Origin: Limnomonas spitsbergensis
Taxonomy: Eukaryota; Chlorophyta; Chlorophyceae; Chlamydomonadales
Direction of reading: 5' to 3'
DNA length: 64,000 nucleotides
Assembly (NCBI GenBank): GCA_037349105.1
Contig: JAYJMM010000034.1
Location: forward strand, 3,658,001 to 3,722,000
Part shown: in pieces, positions 1 to 11,884 of the stretch
Numbering within the stretch: position 1 is the stretch's first letter
How the letters are laid out: each line of letters opens with the position of its first letter
Translations under genes and position numbers: made by a program
The notes under the pieces: generated by a model
The model's database searches: none
Seen by the model: the letters and a program-made list of their open reading frames with translations, nothing else
Told to the model about the DNA's origin: nothing

Positions 1-554
1 CTGTACCAGTACTTCGACAGGGCGGGTGTCGACAGGGGAGAAAAAGCGGGCACTTGAATCAATCGAGCTTCAAGCGTTCGATCAAGCGAACTTCTCCCTC
101 CGTTTGAATCAATCGACCATTTCAAGCGGCCGAATCTTACCGACGTGTGCAGGTTGCTATAGGGCCGCCGGCGTCGGTACCACTGGGCGCAGGTTTCTGA
201 TAGCAAGGAGGATGAAGATATCAAGATAGGCTTGACAGCACCCAGTCTCTCATCACAGCCGCCCCCCCCCTCTTTATTCGACAGCGGTGGATGAGCACGC
301 CAAATTTGTGTGCCGTGCCTCCCACCTAGCTGGAGTGCGTTACTGGTCTTTTCTGCAAGGCTGCGTCTCTGGCCTGTGTCCCCTCTGAGTGGCAGAAGGT
401 GCCGCATCTCACCCCTTCACTGGTGTCTGGAGGCTTAGTTGAGGGATTCTCTCTGGTGGAACTCAGGTGTCGGACTTGGTCTTCTCTGCCTTCCCGGCCT
501 CTCATTTTCTTCCTACCCCCCCCCTCTTCCTTTTAGTGCCTTCTTTTCTCCCTT

Positions 555-850
555 CTGAACAGTTGGGCGCCCACGCGGCCGAGCTTTGAGCGGGCCCAGA
601 GGTGTAACGTTATTGACTGGTGTCCGGGGAGAGGGTGAGCCGTGAGCGAGTAGCCTTGCATCTCAACTTGCCACCTAGGGTGACCCTTCACTTTTCCCCC
701 ACTTGTCCCCCCTTTCTTTTGTCCTACCCCCTTCTGTGTTTCTTTCCAACTTTCCTCCCAACTCTTTACTTAGGCGCCCAAGCGGCCGAGCCGTATTTGA
801 GCAGGGCCCAGAGGTGTAATGTCATATTGTCATTGACCTGGGGTGACCTG
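555..850 (+). repeat. Two direct copies of a GGCGCCCA...AGGTGTAAC dispersed repeat
   Basis: Copies at about 564-620 and 770-840 share GGCGCCCA(C/A)GCGGCCGAGC, then a G-rich GGGCCCAGAGGTGTAA block, then ATTGAC. Pyrimidine-rich sequence precedes each copy. A related copy is at 60555-60618. Confidence 0.6.
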
Positions 851-1299
851 GGATGGTGACGGCACTTCATTTCGTTTTGTTTTTAGCCGGTTCCGATCTT
901 TGCCTTTAGGGCAGTTTCCTTCGCTGCAGGATTTCCTGTCAATTTAAGAGTTTTTCAAGACGCGCTTGACGCTTTAGCTCTGGGTATTTTCCTTGGGACG
1001 CAAGGCTACCTGCTCACCCACTCCCTTGACACCAATGAACTGGATGAAGGGGTGGGATGGGATCATGGGAGCAACTTCTGCCACGCTGTTGAGGGAATGA
1101 GGGCACACAGGGTAGAGACTAAGTATTGCAGACAATAATAACATTGGAGCATAGCCCGGTGAGGTGCTAGGTGCAAAATATCCGCCTGGTGATCCCCCCA
1201 CTGAGAGAGGCTGTTAGGATCCTGTCACAGCTGGAAGAAGGCAGTGATACAAATTTGGTTGGGGTCAAGCTTTTTTTCCTTCCCCTCGCTGCCACGAGC

Positions 1300-1630
1300 C
1301 AGCGCCCAGAGTCAATGAAGTTACACCTCTGGGCCATGCACTAGAAGGCTCGGCCGCATGGGCGCCCAACTATTCAGAAGGGAGAAAAAGGAAACTAAAA
1401 GAGCCAGCGCCCAGAGTAAGCAGCGCCCCCAACCCACAGCCTAAACAGCTGCAACAAGTACCACCTCTCAGACATCGCCATAGACGCCTAGCAGCGGGCG
1501 GGGACTGCAGCAGCCACATTGCTGTGCAAGGGAGACACATCGCCGGGGGCAAGACTGATCCAAGCCAATGACGTTACACCTCTGGCCCTGCTCAAAAAGG
1601 CTTGGCCGCCTGGGCGCCCAACTACCAGGG
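1300..1630 (-). repeat. Two inverted copies of the same dispersed repeat
   Basis: Copies at about 1310-1375 and 1560-1626 are the reverse complement of the 564-840 copies (TTACACCTCTGGGCC ... GGCGCCCAACT). Copies in both orientations within 1.1 kb point to a mobile or previously mobile element rather than tandem slippage. Confidence 0.6.
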
Positions 1631-2774
1631 GCAGAAAAAAAAGGAAAAGGGGGGAATAAAGTGAAGGGGCAGACAAAAGGCTGGAAAAGAAAGGCCAAGG
1701 AAGTTCCAGCCTCTGAGAACATCTACGCCATAACAAACCTAACACGTCTTCCACAAACGCCATAACAAGGATTGATCCAAGTGAAGCACACAAGGCTGAC
1801 GCCACAGGGCACGGCCAGAAGGCGTGAGACTGTTGTTGCATAGCTCGGTGTTGCTGCTCATCTCTTGGAGCCTTGGAGGTGAGCCCTGCCAGCCACTGGC
1901 CAGTCTAGCCACTGGACTGGTCACTGGCCAGTCCCATGTTGCATGGGACCAGCCTGTGGTATGCCATGTCCTCCAACAGCTGGAATGCCATTGGCCGTAA
2001 AGCGCCATGACGGTGATCTTCAGGGAGACAGGGAGACGGGAAACGGCCCGTATTGGGCAACGTCCCGTATCGTGTCGTGTCGTATCGTATCGTTTCGCAT
2101 CATATCGTATTACCGTATTCCGTGTCCTGTGTCCATGGTCTCCTTGTACTCGTTTTCCCTCGGTAGCTTCCATATGGACTGTTTGGATGTGCCGAGCTGA
2201 GATGCCGCCGCATTCATCTGCATGGGCAGCCGCCACGTCTGCACCTTCCATGGACACGGCACAAAGCACACAGCTGGCTCGTGCCTGAGGACCACACAGC
2301 AGACCAAGTGAACAACACAGGCAAGGCCTAAGGGGCCCACCCCAAAGAAGAGTTGCAACAACAAATCAGAGTCGCAAGCCCTGAAAAATAAGCCCCCAAA
2401 CGAGCGAGCTACCAGGAACCAAAGCGTCCAACGCGTCCTGAAATGAAAAAGCAGCGAAAGGGCGTAGCAAGACCAGAGCAAAGAAGCTTTGACACTCTGA
2501 CTTCCTTAGTTCCTTGGGAGGAACGAAACCTAACAAGAGCCGGAAAACATCGCCGTCCCTCCATCAAGCAAGGACCAGCCGATCCGGAGAGGCCACCAAC
2601 TGCCGGTCATGGAAAAACAAGCCGCCACAGCCCCAAGTGCACAGCCAGCCAATAACCACGGCCACCGTGAATTTGATTTTGATCACGAAGGGGGCCGACC
2701 GCTGAGCAGCCAAGGGGGATGTCCTACGCTGTTTGAATAAGTCATAGTTATAAGCTATCCTTTAATGTCATCAG

Positions 2775-2859
2775 TCTTCCTTAGCTCAGCTGGTTAGAGC
2801 GTGCGACTGTTACACAATATGGCATCGCGAGGTCACCAGTTCAATCCTGGTAGGGAGAG
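2775..2859 (+). tRNA. trnN-GUU: tRNA-Asn(GUU) with an 11-nt intron
   Basis: The cloverleaf is complete. The acceptor arms 2775-2781 and 2852-2858 pair over 7 bp with one G-U. The D arm is GCTC/GAGC (2784-2787, 2797-2800). The anticodon stem TGCGA/TCGCG (2802-2806, 2825-2829) and T arm ACCAG/CTGGT (2835-2839, 2847-2851) both pair. The anticodon GTT is at 2809-2811 and the discriminator is G2859, as usual for Asn. The seven-base anticodon loop forms only if 2813-2823 is removed, which is the canonical intron position one base 3' of the anticodon. The internal B box GTTCAATCC is present and CCA is not encoded, both as expected for a nuclear gene. Confidence 0.93.
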
Positions 2860-2860
2860 A

Positions 2861-2866
2861 TTTTTT
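2861..2866 (+). terminator. RNA polymerase III T-run terminator
   Basis: Six T residues begin two bases after the tRNA discriminator base, the normal Pol III termination signal for a nuclear tRNA gene. Confidence 0.85.
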
Positions 2867-4665
2867 CATCGGCGCCAGCATGACAGACACCCATCTCGCA
2901 ATGGGTCTTCCTCACGGCGCGCACCGCCATCATCAAGTGCGCTGCACCTTAACGCACACGACTCACCTCTGTACGATTGCTGCATCTTTCATTTAAAGAC
3001 TTGCACAAGGCGTGCATGGCTTCGGCTCCATGGTGTCACAACCCTTCTCTCATTTCAAGATCATGTGTCCTGATGTAGGCCTCCATCTCCTTCAAATCAA
3101 GGGCTTCAAATTCGACTCAGTCTCGAAGGTGAGCCACTAGACCGCGTCCCATGCTTTTTCAAGAGCTTCAAATTCGACTCAGTCGCAAAGGTGAGCCACT
3201 CGACCGCAACCCATGCGCACGGCACTCCTGTGCCTTAGTTAGCCCCGTCCCATGCGCATGGCAATGCTGTGCCTTGGTTAGCCCTTGCCCTGTTTTCCTG
3301 TTGCCGATTACGTTGGCCGCGTTCTGACGAAGGGAGACCCTCTGAGCGAGATTATGCCCCAGTGGGCCCGCCATGGCTTGACATGGGAACACATACAACT
3401 CGAAACTTCAATGCAAAACTGGTGCAACTAAGACGTTCCATGGTGGCGCATACGGTAACGGCATAAGTGGGCATAAGGGGCTCACAAACGTAGGTCCAAA
3501 GATTATGACCTAGGTAGCGGTATGATGCACGTTACTTGAACACCGTCACTGTATGATTTTTCGGCAGAGCCCCCCCGGGCGGCCGAAGGTCGCGGGGGCG
3601 AAGCCCCCAGAGTCACCCCGTATCCGTCCGCCCGTCCGTCCGTCAGCCCGATGTTTCTAGAACGTCCCGGAAACTTTATGCGCTACAGCGCAAATCAACC
3701 GGCTGTATTTATTAAGGTCATTCCTGTCAGACCTCAAAGGCCGAGGTGCAGAAATGAGAAACTCAGCTACCAAGGCTGGATCTCACAGCGGATGACGGAA
3801 GGTGTCGTCACGCAGTCCCCTGGTGTCATGCGACAGGCCGACAGCTGTGGCTTCGCTTCTCTATGCGCAATTTGATACGCACCATTAAAAACACGCACTT
3901 AGCCAGCGAAAGGGTTGTGACAAATATTTTGAAATCCTGCCACATGGCGAGGGGGTTTGCATGGGATCGTGACCCCGTCCGCACCTGGCTGCACCTGCCC
4001 TCTGAAAAGTCACATACCCGACAGCTCTGCCATTTTTTGTGCTTCGCAGCAGCACCTCTGATTACTTGTCTCTTGTTTCCTCTTTCTTTCTCCCTCCCCC
4101 ACTCATCGTTTTTTAGTCTATGGGGCTTCTTTTCCGCCTGTCCTCTCTTTTCTTTCCACCTGCTTTTAGTTTTCAACTAGACAGTTGGACCAGGTTGGAC
4201 GCATACACAGTGGAATTGAGATAGAAAGAAAATCCCTTGTTGCCATGGCACTAGTGCCAAATCATTCCCACGCCAAGGGTTTGTTGTTATGCGTTATTTG
4301 CTTACCCATCCATGCATAAACTAAGGGGGCATCGCTTTCTTGCCTGTTGTCTTACTAGGACAAAGAAACATTTGTGCATGAACAATTCCGAGGGCACCTG
4401 TAGTGGTCAAGTCCCTTGGGACATGACAGAACACTATATTCTAAGTAAATTCCAGTTCGTATTAAAATACCCGTTTAAACGGCATCCCTGTCGTTATTAC
4501 GAATGAACTCCTCATCACATATGGTGACTGTTCAGTGACATTATGTGTCATGAATCATGACACTTCGTCATCTTATCTTGGGCAAGCTAAGACCCGATCT
4601 ATCAGGTTACAGAGATGGAACACTCTATAAGACAAGGTTCACTTCCTATCTGGACTACTTTTGAG
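2867..4665. other. No gene seen; unique-looking spacer
   Basis: No supported coding sequence. A short GC-rich hairpin (GGGGGCGAAGCCCCC) lies near 3594-3609, next to a CCGTCCGCCCGTCCGTCCGTC tract. At about 3105-3195 a partial tandem duplication repeats the phrase CTTCAAATTCGACTCAGTC. Confidence 0.5.
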
Positions 4666-5223
4666 TACCGTAATAACACGATGTTTTGGTGGTTCGATGC
4701 CTTTGGGGGTCCGTTTTGAGGCCTTTATAATATTATGGGGGTTCGCTTTGGGGTTCGCTGAAGCCTTCAGTATATTCCTTTGATATAACTTTGGGGGTTG
4801 ATTTCCCCTAGAATTAACAGCGATTAGCGGCATTGGCGTGTTCCTGAGTGGTCATCTCATCGGGGAACTTAAAACAACAAATCCTCAGAGTATACCCAAA
4901 GACAAACATCAGACCTCCCCTCCCCTCCAGCAACGTTCGGCCAATACTGTACAAAAAATGCACTAAAAATACATTAGTCCTCACATACAAACTTGATTTC
5001 AGTGCGATGTTGAAGCTGAAGACCTCACTCAAGATTGTGAAGCTACTAATGAAGAACCCGTTTTATAGACGGCGCATGAGAGTGTCGGCGCCACACTTGG
5101 GTTGGAAATGTGTGGTGATTCGAATTTGGGGGTTCGGGCGGACACCTAATATCGATGGTGCTACTATTGGGGGTTATTACAACCCCCAAAATCGATGCAC
5201 CAAAACATCGTGGCATTACGGTA
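4666..5223. mobile_element. 558-bp element with ~45-bp terminal inverted repeats (MITE/foldback type)
   Basis: The left end starts TACCGTAATAACACGATG and continues TTTTGGTGGTTCGATGCCTTTGGGGG. The right end (5179-5223) is its imperfect reverse complement, ending CATCGTGGCATTACGGTA. GGGGGTT-rich motifs recur inside. No transposase reading frame is seen, so this would be a non-autonomous element. No convincing target-site duplication was found by eye. Confidence 0.75.
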
Positions 5224-7053
5224 TCTGCTAGGCTTCATTGCCTTTCCAGACCTACGTACCAACGTACGCATCACGTCAAGTCCGGCCTGCTCTCGAGTTT
5301 CCCCCTTCTAGTAAGTTTCGTGCTTAACTCTCAATCAGAGCTGAGCCCTATATTTGGTTTCAGAGCCGTTTTTTTGAGTCCTGGGACCTTCGGGACCCCA
5401 CCCGACGGTAACTAATCGTCCCATGCGTCAAATCTGCCATACCGGTACATACAGCTAAATTTCCACTAACCTTCATCGGGATCATACTAGGCGGCGCCAC
5501 ACTGGCATGCCACGGTCATATCCCCATAGCATGTGTGAGCAAGGTGTAAGCATTGGCTTTTGGTCCGAACTTGGGTGGACGCAGCAATGCCAAGAACGGT
5601 TCCATGTGCGCAGTGTGACTTGTTCATGATCAACGGTGTGTCCATCTCACATTCTCACAGGTCTGCGCAAGTGACTCTTCAGGAGAAGATTCCAGGAAGG
5701 AAGGGAAGGAAGGGAATCCTGGGATAGTTCCCAAGCTACCATCGCAAATGTCTACTTTTGCATGAATGAAAGAAACACGCCCATGGGCCTGCAAGCGATA
5801 TTAGGGGACTAAGGCATGGCGTGTGAGTGTGCCCTGTTTTGATTTTCTGGGCTGTAATCTAGATCAATATGCTCGCTGAATATCGGTAGACGGACTAACC
5901 ACTTCATTCTTGCGTCCTTTCATTCCTTCCCTTGCGGCTAGATCGACAAGGGCAAGAAGCATGGGAGAATCTTGTACCACCCATGGGCAAGAGTAATGCT
6001 CGTCGAAGCTAGATAACTGGCTTGCAAGTTTCAACTGGCGGGCAAAGAATGAACAAGGCGGGACACACAAAACAATATAGTGAAGTATGCGAGTCAGGTT
6101 CCTAGCAGGGCGCAGGTGCTCTGGTTCCAAGCTATCTGATCGGCTCCCATCCGTCCATCTCTCACGCCCCCACTTTTCTAGGTACACAGGCGCGAATGTG
6201 TACCTTGTTAAGTCCAAGCAAAAGAATGTGACGAGGACGGGTTTCCGTTAGCTTCCGGCTGCGGCAGTAGTAGCAGCAACAGCTGTGTTGATCCTTCTCA
6301 TTTTCGTCTCCCCTATGCGTTGTTGCGGTCCATCTTGTATCCGTGTATGTAGGACCTGCTCGGCCCACCGCTGAATTTTAAACTCGATACGCAGCTCCGC
6401 CCGGCGCAGCACGCTCCATCCCCCACTCCTGCGTAACTCGATATCAGCGAGCGAAGTGTGCGCACCTGGCCGCGGCCGTCAGTCCCACCAGGCAGCTTCG
6501 CGAGTTGTTGCGCGAACTCTTGCCCGCCGTCAGAAGGTTCCAAATTTCCAACCCCGGTTTGAATCCGAGGGCGGGTTTGATCTTCGTAATAATGAAGATG
6601 AAGATAACGTCAACATCGCATTCGAACATCGATTCGTACCTGAAACATTGTGTTGCACGTTACGCATCACTGCAGATCAGTCTCAGCCATTGAGTCTACG
6701 AGAGCAGACAGTCAGCAAGCTTTCCGACCGGTCCAGGACTGCCCACAGAGCAGTCGAGCTTGAACACGAAGCAAGGCATCGAGCCCACACTTCGATCGAA
6801 CATCAGTAGCTGGGAACATCTGCGAGGGATCGTGCACAGGCCTTGACCCCCTTCCGATCTCAAGGAGCAGAATTTGAAAACCGACCAATCGAGCAAGCGA
6901 GCAACACGACGTGCGAGGCACCGAACGACGACGGCGGCTGGGCTGTGTTGGCCATCCTGGTTCCCATCGCTATTTAACAGTTTCATCTCACCGTCCTAGC
7001 GAGACTCGGGGTGCGTGCCCCGTGAGATCAGTCTGATAGCAGCGAGCAGAAAC
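5224..7053. other. Intergenic region upstream of the CAP-domain gene
   Basis: No coding region is supported. It contains the presumed promoter of the gene starting at 7054, but no TATA box or other element can be named with confidence. Confidence 0.45.
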
Positions 7054-10000
7054 ATGCAACACCGCTCGGTGGCGTTTTTCGTCGCTTGGTTCTGCCTTCT
7101 GCTGCATGGCGCCATCGTGCTCAGCATCAGCGCCAACGAAGCGGTCTCAGCAGGTGGGTGCCAACATTTGATTTCTACGGGCTTGCTGCAGTCATCGCTC
7201 ACTGCCACCCGATCTTTCGGGAAATGGGACAGTTTCAAGGAGGGGTTGCGAGCTTGCCGAATTTCTCTTTCCCGTCCCGTCAAGACAGTTTTGTTTGGAC
7301 GCGTCTAATTTGGAAGCTGGCCAAACTGCCCAAGCAATCAGGTAGCCGATCATTCATTTGGCAAAACGCACGACGCTAATTAGGATTTGCGCGGTGCAAC
7401 ACGATCGATTCCCGCTTTTGAGCCAAGGTCGATCCCGCCATTACCGGTATTCAAAACTTCGAACTCTGCTTGTCCGGTTTTGAAATATTGTTGCGTCCAC
7501 GAACCCACTTCACACATCTGCTGATCCATCGCTGGACTGCTCACTGCCAGGAATGAATCAACTGCCTTCCATAGCCCACAGGCTTCAGGCCTCAGCAGCA
7601 GATCTGCTGAGTGGCACAGGGTACCCCGCCCATCTTACCCACCCGCCCTATCATCCCATCAATCACGTCATAATTCAAGACATAAAGATACGAACTATGC
7701 AGCGCAGTGAGATCAGCCAAGGCTGCCAGATTTCCAGAGACCTGCCAAGCCCCCTTCAGAACGCAGACAATCTCGACGTAGGGTCCTCCTGTTGTCCTCT
7801 CTCCCAGCCCCCGCCCGCCCCGCCCACGGCCTTCCCGCGGCCTTCACGCCTATACCTGAGGTCAGCCATGTGTATTAACACATGTTGGAACCCGCAAGAA
7901 ACCAGGTGGACAGGCAGCCTTCCCAGACATTTTCTTGCTTAGCTTCCACTTGACAAAGTGTGAGGCCGTATGATATGTGTGAGACTCTCACACACCTTGC
8001 ATGTCACCCTCCCCATGTCCACACTTGCAATCCACACCATCCTGATGAGCAGTGCCTGGCCCCTGACTGCTGCTGCCGCCCTCTCTTTGTCACCCCTCAG
8101 ATGGATCGAAGACGATCCTCATCCCAACAACAGCAGCAGCAACAGCGGCAGCAGGGCCAGTGCAGCTGCCACGCTCCCTGGCGCTCATAATGAAAGCACC
8201 AAGACCCACAGCTGCTCCACCCCCACCGCGCCCCGCTGCCAGAGCGGACGAAAACAGCAGCGGAGGCGGAGGCTTCCTCGCGCACTTCCTCGCGACCCTG
8301 CGGCGCCTCAGCCAGCAGCCCAGTGCTGCCATCCCCTTCAAGCAGAACCCTGGGGAACCCACAGTCGATACGACTGCCGCTGCGATACAGGTAGCTGGCG
8401 CCTTCTTCGTCACTCCCCTGGACGCCTCCACAACAACTATGCCTCGCCCGCCATGGAACCCTAAGTTCTCCCTCTCCCCGCCGCCTCCCCCGTACATAGT
8501 AGATTCCGCTCCGCCTCCGCCCCCGCCCTCCCCGTCTCCTCCATCACAACCCCCACTGCCGCCGCCAGGTCCCCCCCAGCCCCCCTTCCCGCCCCCGCTA
8601 CCCCCCTCCCCGCCCGCCCCACCCTCACCCCCCCCGCTACCCCCCGCCCCGCCTCAGCCCCCCTTGGCGCCTCCGCTGCCCCCTGCCCCTCCACCCTTCC
8701 CCCTTCCCCCCTCCCTTCCTTCACTCCCTCTACAACAACCATTTACGCCTTATACCCTGCTGCCCACTTTTCCTCCTCCACCTCTCCCTAGTTTTCCTTC
8801 TCCTCCTCCCCCCCCCCTGTCACAGCCCCCTTCACCTCCACAACGGCCGTTTACGCCGTATACGCCGCTGAATCCTGCAGCCATGCCACCTCCTGCTCTC
8901 CCCAGTCTCCCCCCTCCCCCTCCCCTCACTCTGTCACTGCCACCACCACCACCACCACCGTTGTCCCCCCCTCCACCTCCCCCGACCTTATCACCGCCAC
9001 CACCACCACCACCACCGCCGCCGGTCCCCCCTCCTCCACCCACTCCTCTTCCGCTTCCTCCCCCCCCACCACCCCCGCCGTCCCCCCCTCCTCGTCCCCC
9101 TCCCCCACCGCGGTCTCCACCCCCACCCCTAATGAAGGCCCCGCCTCCGCCTCCCCCTCCCCGCTCTCCTCCGAGGCCCCCGCCCCCGTATGTTTTCATT
9201 GCCCCAACCGCCCAGAGCAACCCCAGTGGCCTAAGCCCGACCGACGTAATCGCAGTCCTGAACGTGCACAACTCCATCCGGGCGAATTACCAGGCCGTCC
9301 CGCTGACGTGGAACGCTGACCTGGCCGCTGCGGCGCTGAGCTGGTGAGTAGGGTTCAGCGTTTAATTTGAGTGTGTGTCAGTCCACCTTTGTGGGGCTGC
9401 CAATGGCCGGCTAGAACCCAACATTTGACCTGGAATTCTGAACCCCAACCTTTGACCTGTAAACCCTAATATTGGCCTTCATTCTCACACCCTTATAAAT
9501 CACCCCTCCCTCCTCATCTCCGGCTTTCCCTCAGGAGCAAGATCTGTATACCGGTATTTGACCAATCCTCATTGCTTGCCTCATAACTTGCTAGTCCGCT
9601 CAGGTGCAAGATCTATGCCTACGACCGATCCTCATTACTTGCCTCATTACCAGTTCTGCTCTGGAGCAGAATCTGTGCCTACGACCACTCCTCACGCCTT
9701 GCCTCATGACTTGCTCCTCTCAGGGGCAAGAACTGCGACTTCGACCACTCTCCCTACGGCTATGGAGAGAACCTCGCACTCGGTTACTCCAATCAGCCAG
9801 CCACTATGGCCAATCTCTGGTACTCCATGGAGGTTAGTGATGAATCATACCGAGGGCGATACACGGGGCGTACATACCATACTGACGTATATACGTATAA
9901 GCATTTTATACGGGTACAGACAGCCCTAGTGATGATGGCGATTAAGGTCGGATTCACATCCACCCTGCGGATCTTCCGCATAGATATCCCGTAGATCTAC

Positions 10001-11884
10001 CCCACACACCCGCCCCATAGATCCACCTCGTAGATCTCCCCCACTGTAGCAGGACAGCTGGATACGCTCCTGTGTCCCCCACACACCCGCCCCATACATC
10101 CACCCCGTAGATCTCCCCCACACACCCGCCCCATAGATCCACCCCGTAGATCTACCCCACTGTAGCAGGACAGCTGGATACGCTCCTGTGTCACCCACAC
10201 ACCCGCCCCATACATCCACCCCGTACATCTCCCCCACACACCCGCCCCATAGATCCACCCCGTAGATCTACCCCACACACCCGCCCCATAGATCCACCCC
10301 GTAGATCTACCCCACACACCCGCCCCATAGATCCACCCCGTAGATGTCCCCCACTGTAGCAGGACAGCTGGATACGCTCCTGTGTCCCCCACACACCCGC
10401 CCCATAGATGCACCCCGTAGATCTCCCCCACACACCCGCCCCATACATCGATCAAATACATCTTCCCCACACACCCACCCCATAGATGCACCCCGTAGAT
10501 CTCCCCCACACACCCGCCCCATAGATCCACCCCGTAGATCTCCCCCACTGTAATATGACAGCTGGATACGCTCCTGTGTCACCCACACACCCGCCCCATA
10601 CATCCACCAAATACATCTCCCCCACACACCCGCCCCATAGATGCACCCCGTGAATCTTCCCGACTGTAGCAGGACAGCTGAATACGCTCCTGCGTCACCC
10701 ACACACCCGCCCCACAGATCCACCCCGCGGATCTACCTCAGAGATCTGTCCCACAGACTCGCTCCTGGGCGTACCGGAAGGGAAGATTTGAAAGCCTGTG
10801 GCTCCTCCTTTTATGTGGATGTGGGAGAGCAGGGCTTAGTGGGGTATGGAATGAAGTAGGGCCGGCTTGGCTCTTTCTAGTGGGCTTGGCAGTTTTTTCT
10901 GTTAGCTCTGCCGTTTCCAATTTATGGTTGGCTTGGCTCCATCACCAAGTGGGGAGTGATGGACAGGTCTTTAATCCGGCTGCTCATGTACTGCGCTGTG
11001 CTGACCATATGTACTGCACTGACGTACGAATGTACTACCCAGGTGTGCAACTACAAGTACACCGCCCCAGGCTTCACCGCCGGCCACTTCACGCAAGTCG
11101 TTTGGGCAAGCACTCGGCAGTTAGGCTGTGCGGTGGTTGGCCCGGCGGAGTGTCCAAGCGGGATTGTGGACCGGACGGGCGGCAAGATGTACAACAACGT
11201 GTACATGCTCGTGTGCGAGTACAACATGCCAGGTGTGAATGCTCGTGTGCAAGCACAACCTGACCAGTGTGAGTGCTCGTGTGCGAGTACAACATGCCAG
11301 GTGTGAATGCTCGTGTGCAAGCACAACCTGACCAGTGTGAGTGCTCGTGTGTAGTACAACCTGCCTGGTCTGAATGCTCGTGTGCAGTACAACCTGCGAG
11401 GTTTCAGTGCTCGTGTGCAGTACAACCTGCCAGGTGTGAATGCTCGTGTGCGAGTACAACCCGCCAAGTGTGAACGATGATTGAAATCTGTACGTCGCTG
11501 GTTATTTTTCTCGCATGCTTCAGCTACAATTCAGCTGCGACACGGCCTGCGTCAGAGGGGGCCTGGTGCAGCAAGCCTTGCTGGTTTAGCCGAGAAGATG
11601 GTAACGGTGCGGCTGTGGCTACGGCCCCAAGCTGCGTTGTTTCCTTAACCTCCACGCCCCAAATAGGGCACAGCTCTCTTCCTCCTTTGCTTGGGCCACT
11701 GGTTGTAGGTGGATGTCAAGGTTTTCACCATCGGCCCAGCTGAAGGGTGCTGACAGGACCTTCCCACACTGATACACCGGCATTATCTACCGTGCTTATT
11801 CGTTTTTTGATCCACGCACATGCAGGAAACTCTCCTGCTTATACTGCAAACGTCCTGCCTCCGCTGGTACCACCGCCATGCTGA
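7054..11884 (+). CDS. Secreted CAP/SCP-domain protein with long polyproline stalk
   Basis: Exons: 7054-7153, 8101-9343, 9724-9832, 11043-11232, 11826-11884, giving 566 aa; all phases close and all introns are GT-AG. Residues 1-27 look like a signal peptide (MQHRSVAFFVAWFCLLLHG). Residues ~140-400 are a Pro/Ser-rich stalk with runs of up to 11 prolines, as in algal hydroxyproline-rich wall glycoproteins. The CAP domain fills residues ~415-566: VLNVHNSIR, SPYGYGENLA, NLWYSM, GHFTQVVWA (CAP1, ~498-506) and YMLVCEYNMPG (CAP2). The CAP His and Glu residues are present. The last exon (NSPAYTANVLPP, stop TGA) matches the usual GN...F/Y..NV ending. The product is inferred to be extracellular or in the wall; its substrate or partner is unknown. 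If intron 4 is retained, translation would instead stop at 11304-11306. The start is the first Met before the hydrophobic segment. Confidence 0.86.
9531..9723 (+). repeat. Degenerate copies of the CAP exon 3 acceptor edge
   Basis: Within intron 2, three degenerate copies of 'TCAG plus GGGCAAGAACTGCGACTTCG' precede the real acceptor at 9721-9723 (starts near 9533, 9598 and 9660). They share GCAAGATCTG..CTACGACC and a TTGCCTCATGACTTGC spacer. At least two keep an intact CAG. Confidence 0.75.
9985..10760 (+). repeat. Composite minisatellite in CAP intron 3
   Basis: A ~36-bp unit (CCCACACACCCGCCCCATAGATCCACCCCGTAGATCT) is arranged in higher-order blocks. The blocks are separated by ACTGTAGCAGGACAGCTGGATACGCTCCTGTGTC. 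The open frames seen on the reverse strand (WGGCVGEIYG-type) are artefacts of the repeat. Confidence 0.85.
11205..11475 (+). repeat. Tandem copies of the CAP exon 4 donor edge
   Basis: The exon end and donor (GTGCGAGTACAACATGCCAG followed by GTGTGAATGCTCGT) are repeated four to five times into intron 4. One copy (11278-11310) is almost identical to the real junction, including the GT. Confidence 0.85.
11515..11740 (+). repeat. Dispersed GCTACAATTCAGCTA-headed element
   Basis: It begins TTCAGCTACAATTCAGCTGC, followed by GGCCTGGTGCAGCAAGCCTTGCTG. The same head and body recur at 14505, 22610, 36805, 42640, 43140, 51780 and 60005. A second motif (GGTAACGGTGCGGCTG ... TTTCCTTAACC, 11599-11665) recurs at 16038-16102 and, inverted, at 56258-56328. 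Confidence 0.65.

Larger units (their letters stand above)
1..2774. other. Gene-poor left flank
   Basis: No coding region is supported here; the short open frames have no recognisable domain, splice continuity or family resemblance. The stretch holds four copies of a dispersed repeat (listed separately). It also has a TATCG/CGTATCG-rich patch near 2050-2125 that is similar, inverted, to 56030-56120, so probably another dispersed repeat. Confidence 0.6.

Noticed and set aside
8090..9277. Gly-rich minus-strand frames opposite the proline-rich exon
   Set aside because: Reverse complement of proline codons (CCN becomes NGG, read as Gly). The + strand frame joins the signal-peptide exon and the CAP exons in phase.
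10956..11306. CAP exon 4 ending by read-through at the TGA at 11304-11306
   Set aside because: Splicing at CCAG/GTGTGA to the exon at 11826 gives the conserved GN...Y..NV ending; the read-through tail is a repeat peptide. Kept only as a retained-intron alternative.
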